Shown: positions 8,947 through 18,297, counted from the stretch's first letter. The stretch: DNA of 64,000 bases from CAYGBW01 sp964348185 (GCA_964348185.1 CAYGBW010000093.1:10376-74375), one strand, 5' to 3'. Notes: a model not told the origin generated them from the sequence alone. Numbers and translations are program-made.

Positions 8947-8976
8947 TTGACGGATCGATCGATTTAATCCTATAAT
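8947..8976 (+). promoter_or_regulatory. Sigma-70 promoter of nifU-nifS
   Basis: TTGACG (8947-8952), an 18-base spacer and a perfect TATAAT (8971-8976) lie just upstream of nifU. Transcription would start near 8983, which excludes the in-frame ATG at 8980 as the translation start and supports the ATG at 9010. Confidence 0.65.
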
Positions 8977-9009
8977 ATAATGGAAAAATCCGGAGTCGAG
9001 GAGGACCAG

Positions 9010-9855
9010 ATGTGGGAATATACGGGGAAAGTGAAAGACCATTTCTTGAATCCAAGAAATGTGGGGGAAATCGATGATCCCGATGGAGTCGGGGAGGTGG
9101 GTTCCCTGGCCTGTGGAGATGCGCTCCGGCTAACCTTCAAACTCGATGAAAACAAACGGATCAAAGACGTCAAGTTCAAGACCTTTGGGTGCGCCAGCGC
9201 CATCGCGTCATCTTCCGCCCTGACGGAAATCGTCAAGGGGATGACCCTGGAGGAGGCGGAAAAGGTCACAAATCAGGATATTGCCCGCTATCTGGGAGGT
9301 CTTCCCGAGGAAAAGATGCACTGCTCTGTTATGGGAAAAGAGGCCCTGGAGGCTGCCATTGCCAACTACCGAGGAGAAAAACCCCTAACAGGCGAATTTG
9401 AGATCGTCTGCAAGTGCTTCGGCATCACGGACAGGGAAATCGAGCGTGCGGCCAGAGACAACCATCTCACCACCCGGGAACAGGTCACCCACTATACCAA
9501 GGCAGGGGGGGGATGTCAATCGTGTCACCCCAAGATCGAAGCAATTCTGGCAAGGATGTGGGGAGAAAAGGAGAAGGGGCCGGCGCCTCCGCAGCCCTCG
9601 CCGGAAAAGAAACTGACCAATCTTCAGAAGATGAAACTCGTCGAGGAGACACTGGAGCGGGAGATCATCCCACCCATGAGGGCCGATGGGGGCGATCTCG
9701 AACTCATCGACATCGATGGAAACACGGTTTATGTAGCTCTGCGCGGGACCTGTTCTTTCTGCCCCAGCTCTGACTTCACTCTGAAGAACTATGTGGAGAC
9801 CAAACTCAGAGAATTCGTAAGCCCCGAAATGGTCGTCGAGGAGGTCAAGTCATGA
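9010..9855 (+). CDS. nifU: NifU-type iron-sulfur cluster assembly scaffold
   Basis: NifU assembles Fe-S clusters from sulfur delivered by NifS and passes them to apo-enzymes. All three domains are present: an N-terminal IscU domain with Cys at about 35, 61 and 105; a central BFD-like [2Fe-2S] domain with CKC (134, 136) and CQSC (169, 172); and a C-terminal Nfu domain with CSFC (248, 251). I chose ATG 9010 because GAGGAGG precedes it by about 7 bases and because the family begins MW-YT-KVK-HFLNPRNVGEI. An upstream in-frame ATG at 8980 would lie about at the transcription start. The stop overlaps nifS (ATGA). With no nif structural genes nearby, a housekeeping role is likely. Confidence 0.95.
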   Translation: MWEYTGKVKDHFLNPRNVGEIDDPDGVGEVGSLACGDALRLTFKLDENKRIKDVKFKTFGCASAIASSSALTEIVKGMTLEEAEKVTNQDIARYLGGLPEEKMHCSVMGKEALEAAIANYRGEKPLTGEFEIVCKCFGITDREIERAARDNHLTTREQVTHYTKAGGGCQSCHPKIEAILARMWGEKEKGPAPPQPSPEKKLTNLQKMKLVEETLEREIIPPMRADGGDLELIDIDGNTVYVALRGTCSFCPSSDFTLKNYVETKLREFVSPEMVVEEVKS

Positions 9856-11075
9856 GAACCGTCTATCTGGACAACAATGCAACTACCCGGGTGGCTCCGG
9901 AAGTCGTCGAAGCGATTCTCCCCTACTTTACTGACCTGTACGGGAATCCCTCCAGCATGCATTACTTTGGAGGGCAAGTCGAACAGAAAGTCTCAGAGGC
10001 GAGAGAAAGGATTGCGACCCTCCTCCATGCAGACCCTTCGGAGATTGTTTTTACCAGCTGCGGCACGGAGAGTGATAATGCGGCCATCAGGGGTACCCTG
10101 GAATCGTACCCCGACAAGAATCACGTGATTACGTCTCGGGTCGAGCACCCTGCTGTTCTGAACGTCGGCCAATACCTGAGAGCCAGGGGATACCGCGTGA
10201 CAGAGTTGGGAGTAGACCGCGAGGGACGGCTCGATCTGGATGAACTCCGAGAAACAATCACAGACCGGACGGCCCTGGTCAGTATCATGTATGCCAATAA
10301 CGAGACTGGCGTGATTTTCCCTATCGAGGAAATCGGAGAGATTGTCAAGGCGAGAGGAATCTCCTTCCACACCGATGCGGTTCAAGCCGTGGGTAAAATC
10401 CCCCTCGATATGTCGAAGAGCCATATCGACCTCATGTCCCTCTCGGGACATAAGCTCCACGCCCCCAAGGGGATTGGCGTTCTCTATATTCGCAAAGGAA
10501 CAAGATTTTCGCCTTTTTTTATCGGGGGCCATCAGGAAGGAGGAAGGCGGGGAGGCACGGAAAACGTCCCCTACATTATCGGTCTGGGAAAAGCGGCTGA
10601 GCTCGCCATGGAACGCATGGAGGAGGAGAACGTGCGGGTCCGGGCCCTGAGAGATCGGCTGGAAGCTGAGCTCCTAAAGAGGATTCCCAACACCCTGGTC
10701 AACGGGGACCGGGAACACCGGCTTCCGAACACCTGTAGCCTCAGCTTTGAATATGTGGAAGGGGAGTCGATCCTTCTCCTGTTGAGCAACGAAGGCATCT
10801 GTGCCTCTTCGGGCTCGGCCTGCACCTCGGGATCTCTCGAACCCTCACACGTGTTGCGAGCCATGGGGGTACCGTTCACCGCGGCCCATGGATCTATCCG
10901 GTTCAGTCTGAGTATCTACAATCCGCCCGAAGACGTCGACGCGGTCATTGAGAAGCTCCCCCCGATTGTGGAGAGGCTGAGAGAGATCTCTCCCTTCTGG
11001 AAAGACTACAAGGAGGGAAAGGAGATTTCATCTTTCATGGCGGGTATCCATCCAGAACACACGGGCCGCGGATAG
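9852..11075 (+). CDS. nifS: Cysteine desulfurase NifS
   Basis: PLP enzyme that removes sulfur from cysteine and hands it as persulfide to NifU. Seen: the PLP-lysine motif SLSGHKLHAPKG (Lys about 201), HTDAVQAVGK upstream of it, and the mobile-loop catalytic cysteine in SSGSACTSGS (Cys about 324). The 407-residue length and loop sequence match the NifS/IscS group I rather than SufS. Start ATGA overlaps nifU, so translation is coupled. An extension of about 20 residues follows the usual C terminus (after SPFWKDY). Confidence 0.95.
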   Translation: MRTVYLDNNATTRVAPEVVEAILPYFTDLYGNPSSMHYFGGQVEQKVSEARERIATLLHADPSEIVFTSCGTESDNAAIRGTLESYPDKNHVITSRVEHPAVLNVGQYLRARGYRVTELGVDREGRLDLDELRETITDRTALVSIMYANNETGVIFPIEEIGEIVKARGISFHTDAVQAVGKIPLDMSKSHIDLMSLSGHKLHAPKGIGVLYIRKGTRFSPFFIGGHQEGGRRGGTENVPYIIGLGKAAELAMERMEEENVRVRALRDRLEAELLKRIPNTLVNGDREHRLPNTCSLSFEYVEGESILLLLSNEGICASSGSACTSGSLEPSHVLRAMGVPFTAAHGSIRFSLSIYNPPEDVDAVIEKLPPIVERLREISPFWKDYKEGKEISSFMAGIHPEHTGRG

Positions 11076-11198
11076 ATGGGACACGGAATCATCCTCGGCC
11101 CTTTCGATCGCCATCATTGGCCTTTACCCATCAACGCTCGGGTATGAGGTATCCGTCTTGATCCTGTTGGTCCCTGGCAACTGGACGGGGGGGAGACT

Positions 11199-12617
11199 TC
11201 ACGCGCGATGCCCCCGGCGCGCTCCCCAGAGGTAACTCCCGGCGAACAGGAGAATCAGAGACAGGAGAACACCCTGGAAACCGGGGCTCAGGTCAAGGAA
11301 TCTCTCTGAAACAAAGGGGCCGAGAGGGGTTGTATTTCCGATCACGACCCACCCCCCTCCCCCGATAATTCCACTCATGGCTCCCACGGTGTTGAGCCTC
11401 AGTTTTTGCCCATGAAAGCCGAAAACCACGGGGACCACGAGCCCCCCGGTGTAGATGGAGTATCCGAATAGAAGGAGGCTGATAACTCCCCGGAATTTCA
11501 GAGCAAACCCCAGGGCCACCAGGCCAAAGAAAATCACGGCCAGCCTCGAAAGGAGAAGGATCTTCCTCTCATCCAATCCCCCTCCCCGAAAGCGCTTGAC
11601 AAGATCATTCACAATATCCATGGAGAAGATGGTACTTGCCGTCAGCAGAACGGTGTCGGCCGAAGACATGAGGGCGCACAAAAGGGCTGCCATGACGAGG
11701 GCATTGATTCCCCAGGGCAGCACTTCCTTGATCATAAAGGGAAACACCTCCTCACCGGAGAGAGAGGGAGCCAGGACCCTGTCTGACATACCGACGAGGG
11801 CAATGGAGAAGGCAAGGGGGATCAGCATCAAGGCGGTGAGAAGGACACTTCTCCGCGCGGTTTTTCCGTCCCTCGATGAGAAGAGGCGTGAATAGATGTC
11901 CGGCCCCACCAGATAGGCCGAGCCTACGAGGATCAACCATTCGATGAGGGTTTTCCAGGAGAAGTGGGAATTGACCGGGAAAGAGAAATACTCTCTGGGA
12001 AGGTTTTCCTTCACGACCGCGAACCCCCCGACCCGCTGCAACCCGAAATAGCCACAGAGGAGAATCCCCACAATCAGGATGGCAGACTGTACCGCGTCGG
12101 TTCGGATAATCGAGATCTGACCTCCCAGGATCGTGTAAGCGATGAATACGGTTGCAGAAACAGCCATCATCAAGGAGAGACTGCCAGGCATGAGGGTACT
12201 GAGAATTCGTCCTGAGGCGACAACCTGACCGCCGATGATTCCCAGCCAGGCCCAGACGATGACGAGGGAAGCAACGACCTTGACAGAGGCTCCGTATTGG
12301 TTTTCCAGAAGCTCAGGCAGGGTAAAGAGACCGTAGTCCCGGATTCTCCCCGCCAGGAAAAGAGACAGGAAAAGGAGCCCAACTACACCGACCAGCATCC
12401 ACCAGGCTCCGACAAGTCCCCAGGAAAAACCCTTCCCGGCCATGCCCACCGTGCTCGATCCCCCGACAATTGTGGCCAGCAAGGATCCCGTGATGAAGAG
12501 GGGACGGCCTTTTCGATCGGCCACGAAGAAGGTCTCGATCCCCTTGACTTTCCGGGCACTCGCAATGCCGATCCCCATCATGCCGATGAAGTAAACCATG
12601 AGAAGAATCAAAATCAT
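11199..12617 (-). CDS. Sodium:solute symporter (SSS) family protein
   Basis: Inner-membrane transporter of the SSS family (PutP/PanF fold), coupling Na+ entry to solute uptake. The 472 residues form about 13 hydrophobic segments, starting MILILLMVYFIGMMGIG; the early segment has the family motif GSLLATIVGGSSTVGMAG, which contributes the sodium site. I chose ATG 12617 because an AAAGGAAC ribosome site precedes it and membrane segment 1 begins there; an in-frame ATG at 12659 would add 14 polar residues. The gene is alone and convergent with nifS. The substrate is not evident from context. Confidence 0.88.
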   Translation of the reverse strand: MILILLMVYFIGMMGIGIASARKVKGIETFFVADRKGRPLFITGSLLATIVGGSSTVGMAGKGFSWGLVGAWWMLVGVVGLLFLSLFLAGRIRDYGLFTLPELLENQYGASVKVVASLVIVWAWLGIIGGQVVASGRILSTLMPGSLSLMMAVSATVFIAYTILGGQISIIRTDAVQSAILIVGILLCGYFGLQRVGGFAVVKENLPREYFSFPVNSHFSWKTLIEWLILVGSAYLVGPDIYSRLFSSRDGKTARRSVLLTALMLIPLAFSIALVGMSDRVLAPSLSGEEVFPFMIKEVLPWGINALVMAALLCALMSSADTVLLTASTIFSMDIVNDLVKRFRGGGLDERKILLLSRLAVIFFGLVALGFALKFRGVISLLLFGYSIYTGGLVVPVVFGFHGQKLRLNTVGAMSGIIGGGGWVVIGNTTPLGPFVSERFLDLSPGFQGVLLSLILLFAGSYLWGARRGHRA

Positions 12618-12658
12618 TTCACCGTTCCTTTCATGAAGATAGAACTGAAAACAGGGCA

Positions 12659-12686
12659 AATATCACAAAGAGGGACCAATTGTCAA
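12659..12686 (-). promoter_or_regulatory. Candidate promoter of the SSS symporter
   Basis: Minus strand perfect TTGACA (12681-12686), 16-base spacer, GATATT (12659-12664). The leader to ATG 12617 would be about 35 bases. Confidence 0.42.
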
Positions 12687-12880
12687 CGGCCCATCCTCAA
12701 TCGGTTTACAAATGTCCTTCCTTCGGCCTCGCCCGGGATGGGCCAATGGGTAGAGGGCGCGAGCGGTATGGGGCGCTGGGAACGCTCTCTGGAGGGGCCG
12801 CTCTGAGGTTGGATATGAGCGAGGATTTGTGGTATTCAAAAAGGGAATACCCCCGGTTCTATAGGGTGGGAGGAGAGACG

Positions 12881-13906
12881 GTGAAGGCCATGATTCTGGC
12901 GGCTGGCCTGGGAACTCGACTGCTTCCGTTGACAAGAGAGATCGCAAAACCTGCCATCCCCTTTGCCAACCGCCCTTTGATCCATCACTGCCTCGAGTGG
13001 CTCGAAGAGAACGGGGTGGAAGAAGTGGTGATCAACCTCCACTATCACCCCCAATCGGTCGTTGCCGCCATAATGCAAGGCTCGTGGCCGTTGAAAATCA
13101 ACTTTTCCCATGAGCCCATTCTCCTTGGAACGGCCGGGGGCCTTAAGAAGGCGGAAGGACACTTTCAGGACAGCACATTCGCCATGGTCAATAGCGACAG
13201 TCTCTCTGAGATCGACCTGGCTGCCCCCACGGCCTATCACAGGGAGAAGGGCGCAATGGCAACCATGGTTCTCAAGGAAAAGCCTTCTGAAGACCCCTAT
13301 GGAACCGTTCGTATTGACGGGGAGGGCCGTGTTAGAGACATCAAGGGTAGGGGGGTACCCCAAGGAGAGGGGAGAGGATACACGTTCACCGGGATTCACC
13401 TCTTTGAACCCGAGATATTCCGGTGGGTTCCATCGGGTCGCCTTTTTGAAATCAACCGCATGGTCTACCCTCGACTGATCCAGGAGGGTCGAGGGGTTTG
13501 GGGGTACGTCACAGACGCTTTCTGGGCCGAAGTCGGAAGCCATGAAACCTACCTCCAGGCCCATCGGGACTTTTTGGTTCGCCGGTCTTTCGGTGTGGTC
13601 AGCGAAACCCACCTCTCCTCTCGCATAGAATTGGTGCCTCCCGTCCTCATTGGTCGGGGATGCCACATTGGAGATGGCGCGCGAATCGGCCCCTTGGCCA
13701 TTGTGGGTCACAACTGTGATATGGGACAGAGGGCCGTCGTTGAGGATTCGGTCCTTTGGAATGAGGTGACCCTTGGCCCCGGTGCCCGGGTGAGGGGTTC
13801 CATCGTGGGACACGGGGCCACCATTCCCCCAGGAACCCAGTTGAGGGGGATGGCGATCTGGGGTGGAGAGCAAAAAAGGATCGACTCAGGAGAGGACAAA
13901 CGGTGA
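12881..13906 (+). CDS. Sugar-1-phosphate nucleotidyltransferase with left-handed beta-helix tail (MurU-like)
   Basis: Predicted to couple a sugar 1-phosphate to a nucleotide. Seen: the N-terminal signature AMILAAGLGTRLLPLT followed by KPAIPFANRPLI, the sugar/metal-site region MVNSDSLSEIDL, and a C-terminal run of hexapeptide repeats (IGRGCHIGDGARIGPLAIVG) typical of a left-handed beta-helix. The GTG at 12881 is preferred because GGGAGG precedes it and it begins the conserved fold; longer in-frame starts add about 67 unconserved residues. It is followed by an AmgK-like kinase. In Pseudomonas MurU/AmgK form the anabolic recycling of N-acetylmuramate; MurU itself lacks the beta-helix tail, so the substrate here is an inference. 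Mannose-1-phosphate guanylyltransferase is the main alternative. Confidence 0.8.
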   Translation: MKAMILAAGLGTRLLPLTREIAKPAIPFANRPLIHHCLEWLEENGVEEVVINLHYHPQSVVAAIMQGSWPLKINFSHEPILLGTAGGLKKAEGHFQDSTFAMVNSDSLSEIDLAAPTAYHREKGAMATMVLKEKPSEDPYGTVRIDGEGRVRDIKGRGVPQGEGRGYTFTGIHLFEPEIFRWVPSGRLFEINRMVYPRLIQEGRGVWGYVTDAFWAEVGSHETYLQAHRDFLVRRSFGVVSETHLSSRIELVPPVLIGRGCHIGDGARIGPLAIVGHNCDMGQRAVVEDSVLWNEVTLGPGARVRGSIVGHGATIPPGTQLRGMAIWGGEQKRIDSGEDKR

Positions 13907-13979
13907 GATCTCCGATTGAGGCAAGAAATGAGTCGATCCTCCCTTCCGGATGGCGGCGGCGATTGCTTCGAGGGGTCAG

Positions 13980-15008
13980 ATGAGGGTTGGCAAGAGGGAC
14001 CTTCTGAGTTTTGTCGGACGGTCTCTTCCAGGAAGAATCATCAATCTCACCTGGGAACAGCTCGGGGGAGATGCCTCAGATCGTAACTACTACCGTCTTC
14101 ACCTGAGTGGCGAGGCGACGGAGGTCCCCGAAACGCTGGTGGTGATGGAACTCCAGGGGTCTTTTTCCGCTGAGGAGCTGCCTTTCATCAACATCCTCCG
14201 TACCCTGGAGAGATCAGGCCTCGGTGTTCCGCGATTGTACGGGATTGACTCTCAGCTGGGCCTTATTCTCCTTGAGGATCTCGGAGACGAGATTCTTCAA
14301 AAAAGAGTTAAGGGACAAAGGGCTGACTTCATCGAGGCGCTCTATCGCGAGGCTCTTGACCTGGTTGTGAAAATGCAGTGCGATCTGGCCCCATCAGCAG
14401 ACTGTTTGGCCTTTCAGACAGCCTTTACCGTGGAGAGGTTTGTCTGGGAGCTGGATTTCTTCAGGACCCACTATATCGAGGGCCTCCTCGGGAAAAGGAT
14501 CCATCCCACTGACCGGAAGGCCATGGACCGTTTCTTTTTCTGGCTTTCCTCCCTTTTGGATGGGGAAAAAAAGGCCTTCACCCACCGGGACTTTCATTCG
14601 AGAAACCTGATCTACCATGCCGGGAGGCTGAAAATGCTCGATTTCCAGGATGCCCGAATGGGACCGCCCCTGTACGACGTAGCCTCCCTCCTCAGAGACT
14701 CTTACGTGGTTTTTGAGGAGGGTCCCATGGGGTCTCTCCTCGGCTACTATAGGTCGGAATTGGAGGGAAGGGGCGGGGCGAAGATCGATGGATCCCGATT
14801 CCGTTACCTCTTCGACATGACCTGCCTGCAGCGAAATCTGAAAGCCATTGGCACCTTTGCCTACCAGGCCGTTGAACGGAAGAACCCGGTGTACCTGAAA
14901 TACATCCCTGACACGCTGATCTATGTCGAGAACAACCTCAACCGATATGACGAACTCGCGTTCTGGCGAGAGATCCTTTCTCGGTATCTCCCCTTCCATG
15001 AGGGCTAG
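13980..15008 (+). CDS. amgK: AmgK-like anomeric sugar kinase (aminoglycoside phosphotransferase fold)
   Basis: Predicted to phosphorylate the anomeric hydroxyl of N-acetylmuramate/N-acetylglucosamine. Seen: the kinase catalytic loop HRDFHSRNL and the metal-binding LDFQDARMGPPLYDVASLLRD, which matches AmgK closely, and an N-terminal lobe with LLEDLGDE. ATG 13980 has GAGGGG 5 to 10 bases before it; an in-frame ATG at 13950 lacks a good site. It lies 73 bases after the nucleotidyltransferase, the same pairing as amgK-murU in Pseudomonas, which bypasses fosfomycin-sensitive de novo UDP-MurNAc synthesis. Assignment to cell-wall recycling is inferred from this pairing. Confidence 0.75.
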   Translation: MRVGKRDLLSFVGRSLPGRIINLTWEQLGGDASDRNYYRLHLSGEATEVPETLVVMELQGSFSAEELPFINILRTLERSGLGVPRLYGIDSQLGLILLEDLGDEILQKRVKGQRADFIEALYREALDLVVKMQCDLAPSADCLAFQTAFTVERFVWELDFFRTHYIEGLLGKRIHPTDRKAMDRFFFWLSSLLDGEKKAFTHRDFHSRNLIYHAGRLKMLDFQDARMGPPLYDVASLLRDSYVVFEEGPMGSLLGYYRSELEGRGGAKIDGSRFRYLFDMTCLQRNLKAIGTFAYQAVERKNPVYLKYIPDTLIYVENNLNRYDELAFWREILSRYLPFHEG

Positions 15009-15050
15009 ATTCTTTAAAGAGAGGTGGTCCGTTCTAAGTCCGTCAAACAA

Positions 15051-15072
15051 CCCATCCCCTCCGGGGAATGGG
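15051..15072. terminator. Weak hairpin between convergent genes
   Basis: CCCATCCCC and GGGGAATGGG can pair with one bulge between the convergent kinase and regulator genes. No clear T-run follows on either strand, so a terminator role is tentative. Confidence 0.25.
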
Positions 15073-15092
15073 CGATTCGTCCTTTCCCTCCT

Positions 15093-16277
15093 CTAGAGCT
15101 TCGTCGGGGATATCTCTTTTTCATTTGAATCGATTTCACACTGCTTGATCTTATAAAGGAGGGCCTTGTAGCTGATGCCGAGAAGCCTGGCCGCCTTTCT
15201 CCGATTCCAGCGAGTCTCATACAGGGTTCTTAGAATAACCTGTCTCTCAGCTTCAAGGGCTGCCTTTCGACCAATCTCTTTGAGAGAGACCGCCTGACGA
15301 CCTTCGATATATTCATCCTGCCTTTTTGATTCTTGGGGTTGCTGCGGCTCTGTGGAAAAATGCTGATAAAGCGGCTTTTTGATGACGCTCTCATTTCCCA
15401 ACACGACCAAACGTTTCACCATGTTTTCAAGCTCACGAACATTTCCGGGCCACTCGTATCGCATGAGTAGGTCGTTCATCTCTGGTGATAGCGTAGGGAC
15501 AGGTTTTCCGTATTCTCGACTGCCCTTTTGAAGAAGATATTGGGTCAAGAAAGGAATTTCTTCCTTCCTCTCTCTCAGAGGGGGCACGTCAATTCTGAGA
15601 ACATTGAGTCGGTAGTACAGGTCCTCTCTGAAACGACCGGTCCTAACGGATTCTTCCAGGTTTCGGTTTGTTGCAACAAGAACACGCACATCGACCCGAA
15701 CGTCGCCTTTTCCCCCAACCCTCGAGAACTCTCCATCCTGAAGAACCTGCAGAAGCTTAGCCTGAACAGGCAGGTTTACTTCAGTGATCTCATCGAGGAA
15801 TATGGTACCTCTATGGGCCAGTTCAAATCTCCCGGGTTTTCCACGATAAGCCCCGGTGAATGCGCCCTTCTCATAACCGAACAGCTCCGCCTCGAGCAGT
15901 TGTTCGGGCAAAGCGGCACAATTGACTTTTGTGAAAGGCATGGGTCTTCTACCCGATCGATGATGCAAGGTACGGGCGACCAATTCCTTTCCAACACCAC
16001 TTTCTCCTTGGATGACGACCGTAACGTCGGTATCCGCTGCCTGGTTGATTGTGTCGATGATCCTTGAAGTCTTGTCACTCTCATAGAAGAAAGGAACATA
16101 CCGACTGGGACCGTCACCGTTATTCCACGGTATCAGTAAGTGCTTTCCAGCGATTTCAGAAGGGATCGAGGTTCGTGAATGGCTCTGTTCTCCGGAAGCA
16201 TGATCGAAGCTCCGATTTTCATTTGAAGGTCTATGCCTTCCCCCGACAATTCCGATTCTGTCTGAGTCCATTTTCAT
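15093..16277 (-). CDS. Sigma-54 interaction domain transcriptional activator without receiver domain
   Basis: AAA+ enhancer-binding protein that opens sigma-54 promoters by ATP hydrolysis. Seen in 394 residues: Walker A GESGVGKE (about 91-98), the sigma-54 contact loop GAFTGA (about 138-143), Walker B TIFLDE (about 158-163), and a C-terminal Fis-type helix-turn-helix (WNRRKAARLLGISYKALLYKIK region). The first 60 residues are polar and show no REC, PAS, GAF or ACT domain, so activity must be set by level, by a partner or by an unrecognised N-terminal signal. AGGAAACAGCC directly precedes the ATG. No target promoter was recognised. Confidence 0.88.
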   Translation of the reverse strand: MKMDSDRIGIVGGRHRPSNENRSFDHASGEQSHSRTSIPSEIAGKHLLIPWNNGDGPSRYVPFFYESDKTSRIIDTINQAADTDVTVVIQGESGVGKELVARTLHHRSGRRPMPFTKVNCAALPEQLLEAELFGYEKGAFTGAYRGKPGRFELAHRGTIFLDEITEVNLPVQAKLLQVLQDGEFSRVGGKGDVRVDVRVLVATNRNLEESVRTGRFREDLYYRLNVLRIDVPPLRERKEEIPFLTQYLLQKGSREYGKPVPTLSPEMNDLLMRYEWPGNVRELENMVKRLVVLGNESVIKKPLYQHFSTEPQQPQESKRQDEYIEGRQAVSLKEIGRKAALEAERQVILRTLYETRWNRRKAARLLGISYKALLYKIKQCEIDSNEKEISPTKL

Positions 16278-16924
16278 GGCTGTTTCCTGCCTGCTCTGCG
16301 AACGAACTGTGCGTTTGCTAACCCGGACCGTTCTTTTATCGCTTCTTCTTTCATTGTAAACTAGACTCTTAAAGAATAAATACGGTGAACCCTGTATTTT
16401 ATCCTCAAAAACACTGCATTTTGGGGTCGGTTTAGTCTGCAGGACGCCCTCGGGGAAGGATCTTTAGAAAGGCGATCCAGGAGTCTCCCCGGTCGCGTGT
16501 CCCCAGCGGAATTTGATCGTGGTCAAGGATCGTCCCACTGGGGCCCTGATAGAAAAACAACCATTTGGCGCGTTTCCGTACAGATGCCCATGCCACACTG
16601 GGTCCGACTTCATGTTCATTCGATTTCTGGTTGTTTAGGCAGGTCACCCAGAGAGGGTGTGGATATCCTGTGTATAAAGTGAATTCCTAAAGTCATAAGT
16701 GGTGATTGGGACAGAGGAAACAGCAATTTGCCTATTTTCTACTCATAGAGAAAGTAGTTTACATTCAAAGGGCTACACTGAAAAGAACGCCGGTTTATCT
16801 GTTAAGGGAGGAAAATAGGAGGCCAATGATCAGGCGGTGACTGAGGGTGTGGATAACTTGTTCCCCTTGGCTGATAGCCGAACCCTTCCAAAGAACGAGG
16901 CGTCTGAATTCAGCTATGGAGAAC
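16278..16924. other. 647-base gap with no supported gene
   Basis: The region upstream of the sigma-54 activator holds only short frames (71 codons or fewer) with no recognisable family. A weak minus-strand promoter-like pair (TACAAT at 16353-16358, TTTATT 16 bases upstream) could serve the activator. No sigma-54 -24/-12 element was found by eye. Confidence 0.4.
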
Positions 16925-17620
16925 CTACGGCGTCCTTTGCCTGTATTCCCTGGGGGGAGTGAAGAGGTCGAGGTCCAGCTTTCCCGTGTCAATCCGTTTA
17001 ACTTCGGTTACCTCTTTGAGGGTCTTCCCATAGACCATCCGATATTCTGTGGTCAGAATGGGAAAGCCCCATTCCTTGACAGCGTTATAAATCTCTTCCC
17101 TCTCTTCCATTTCCCCTCTCGAAACGCTCCCTAGACCACCTGCTCCTTTCTTGATCGCGCTCAGCATCTCTTCGAGATCAACTTCCTGAGTGACCCAGCT
17201 GTCCTGAAAGAGAACCCCTTCAATAAACACCTTGACCTGCAGGGTCGCGAATCCATTGATGAACTTTTCGGCTCCGGTGGACTCCACACGGATCGTCCGA
17301 CGAGGAGTGTTCTTTGGACGTGCCATTTTTTGCCAAACCCGTTCTCTCCAATCGGAGAAGGGATACTCGATATAGGTCTTGGACAGGTGATCGAGGATCA
17401 CGATCCGGTCCTTCGTGAAATCCATGATGGTGCTGAGTTTTCCGTCTTTCTGATCGATTCGGAGTCTCTCCTTGGAATAGAACAGCACCAGTCCGCTTTT
17501 CTTTCCCCAAACATCGATCATGTCCTGATCGATGACCGTCCCAGCCGTGACTGCACCCGCCGACAGGAGAACCGCACAGAGGACCCCTAACCTCCAGACT
17601 GCAAAGTGCTTTCTCCTCAT
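16925..17620 (-). CDS. Exported DUF4412-like protein
   Basis: The 231-residue product starts with a signal peptide (MRRKHFAVWRLGVLCAVLLS, cut probably after VTAG). The mature part has the beta-rich pattern of the DUF4412/LolA-like group: GLVLFYSKERLRID, then STIMDFTKDRIVILDHLSKTY, and a late VKRIDTG. These proteins are periplasmic or outer-membrane and of unknown function. ATG 17620 is chosen because GGAGGGA lies 6 bases upstream; an in-frame ATG at 17653 would put 11 polar residues before the signal. It lies downstream of the NUDIX gene with a gap of about 95 bases and could be the last gene of the secretion operon. Confidence 0.65.
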   Translation of the reverse strand: MRRKHFAVWRLGVLCAVLLSAGAVTAGTVIDQDMIDVWGKKSGLVLFYSKERLRIDQKDGKLSTIMDFTKDRIVILDHLSKTYIEYPFSDWRERVWQKMARPKNTPRRTIRVESTGAEKFINGFATLQVKVFIEGVLFQDSWVTQEVDLEEMLSAIKKGAGGLGSVSRGEMEEREEIYNAVKEWGFPILTTEYRMVYGKTLKEVTEVKRIDTGKLDLDLFTPPREYRQRTP

Positions 17621-17715
17621 GATTGTCCCTCCGAAGAGCTTGACCCAGTCCACTCACGAGACTTGGGTCCCCAGATCAGGAAGGAGCACCAAAAGGCAAA
17701 ACAGCCGTGACCCCT

Positions 17716-18297
17716 CTAGGGGGACCCAAAAATCAGATCCAGAAACTGTTTCAGAATCGCTGCCGTGGCTCCCCAGATGCGATGGGTTCCATATCGGTAT
17801 GTATAGACCGTCCGTTCGCCCCCTTCAAAGGAGATTGTTTTCTGCTCAAATCGGTCCCTCTGAAGAAGCGCCTGGAGGGGAACCTCGATCACCTCCACGA
17901 TTTCCTCAGTGTTCAGGACCAAGGGATAGGGGTATGGAAAGGTCCCCACAAAGGGGCGGATCATGTATTTTGTTAGGGTCTCCACATCATCCAGGCAACC
18001 GAGAATCTCTACGTCTCTCTCTCTCAGACCAATCTCCTCAAAGCTCTCCCTTCGTGCCGTTTTTTCCAATGTCTGGTCTTCTCGATCGTACACCCCCCCG
18101 GGAAAGGAGATCTCTCCCCTATGGGTTTTCACTTTTTCTGTTCGTTTTGTTAGTAGAATATGATCGTCCTCTTCTTTCCTGAACAGAGGGAGGAGAACGG
18201 CGGAGGGGGTGAGGCCACCTGGGCTGATTACCTTCCTCACTCTGGCGGCGAGGATGGCCCGGACCCTCTCGCTCAGGCCCTCCATGGGATGGTTCAC
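17716..18297 (-). CDS. NUDIX hydrolase, CoA pyrophosphatase type
   Basis: Predicted to hydrolyse CoA or a related nucleoside diphosphate derivative. Seen: SFPGGVYDREDQTLEKTARR runs into ESFEEIGL, which is the NUDIX box in the spacing used by NudL-type CoA pyrophosphatases (GG-x2-D-x2-D before the RE-x2-EE-x-G core). The 193-residue length is typical. The start GTG overlaps the gspK stop (GTGA), so it is translated from the end of the T2SS operon. A direct role in secretion is not implied. Confidence 0.85.
   Translation of the reverse strand: MNHPMEGLSERVRAILAARVRKVISPGGLTPSAVLLPLFRKEEDDHILLTKRTEKVKTHRGEISFPGGVYDREDQTLEKTARRESFEEIGLRERDVEILGCLDDVETLTKYMIRPFVGTFPYPYPLVLNTEEIVEVIEVPLQALLQRDRFEQKTISFEGGERTVYTYRYGTHRIWGATAAILKQFLDLIFGSP

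Noticed and set aside
16432..16647. 71-codon minus-strand frame in the gap upstream of the sigma-54 activator
   Set aside because: No family, no ribosome site, and composition like non-coding DNA; not enough to call a gene.
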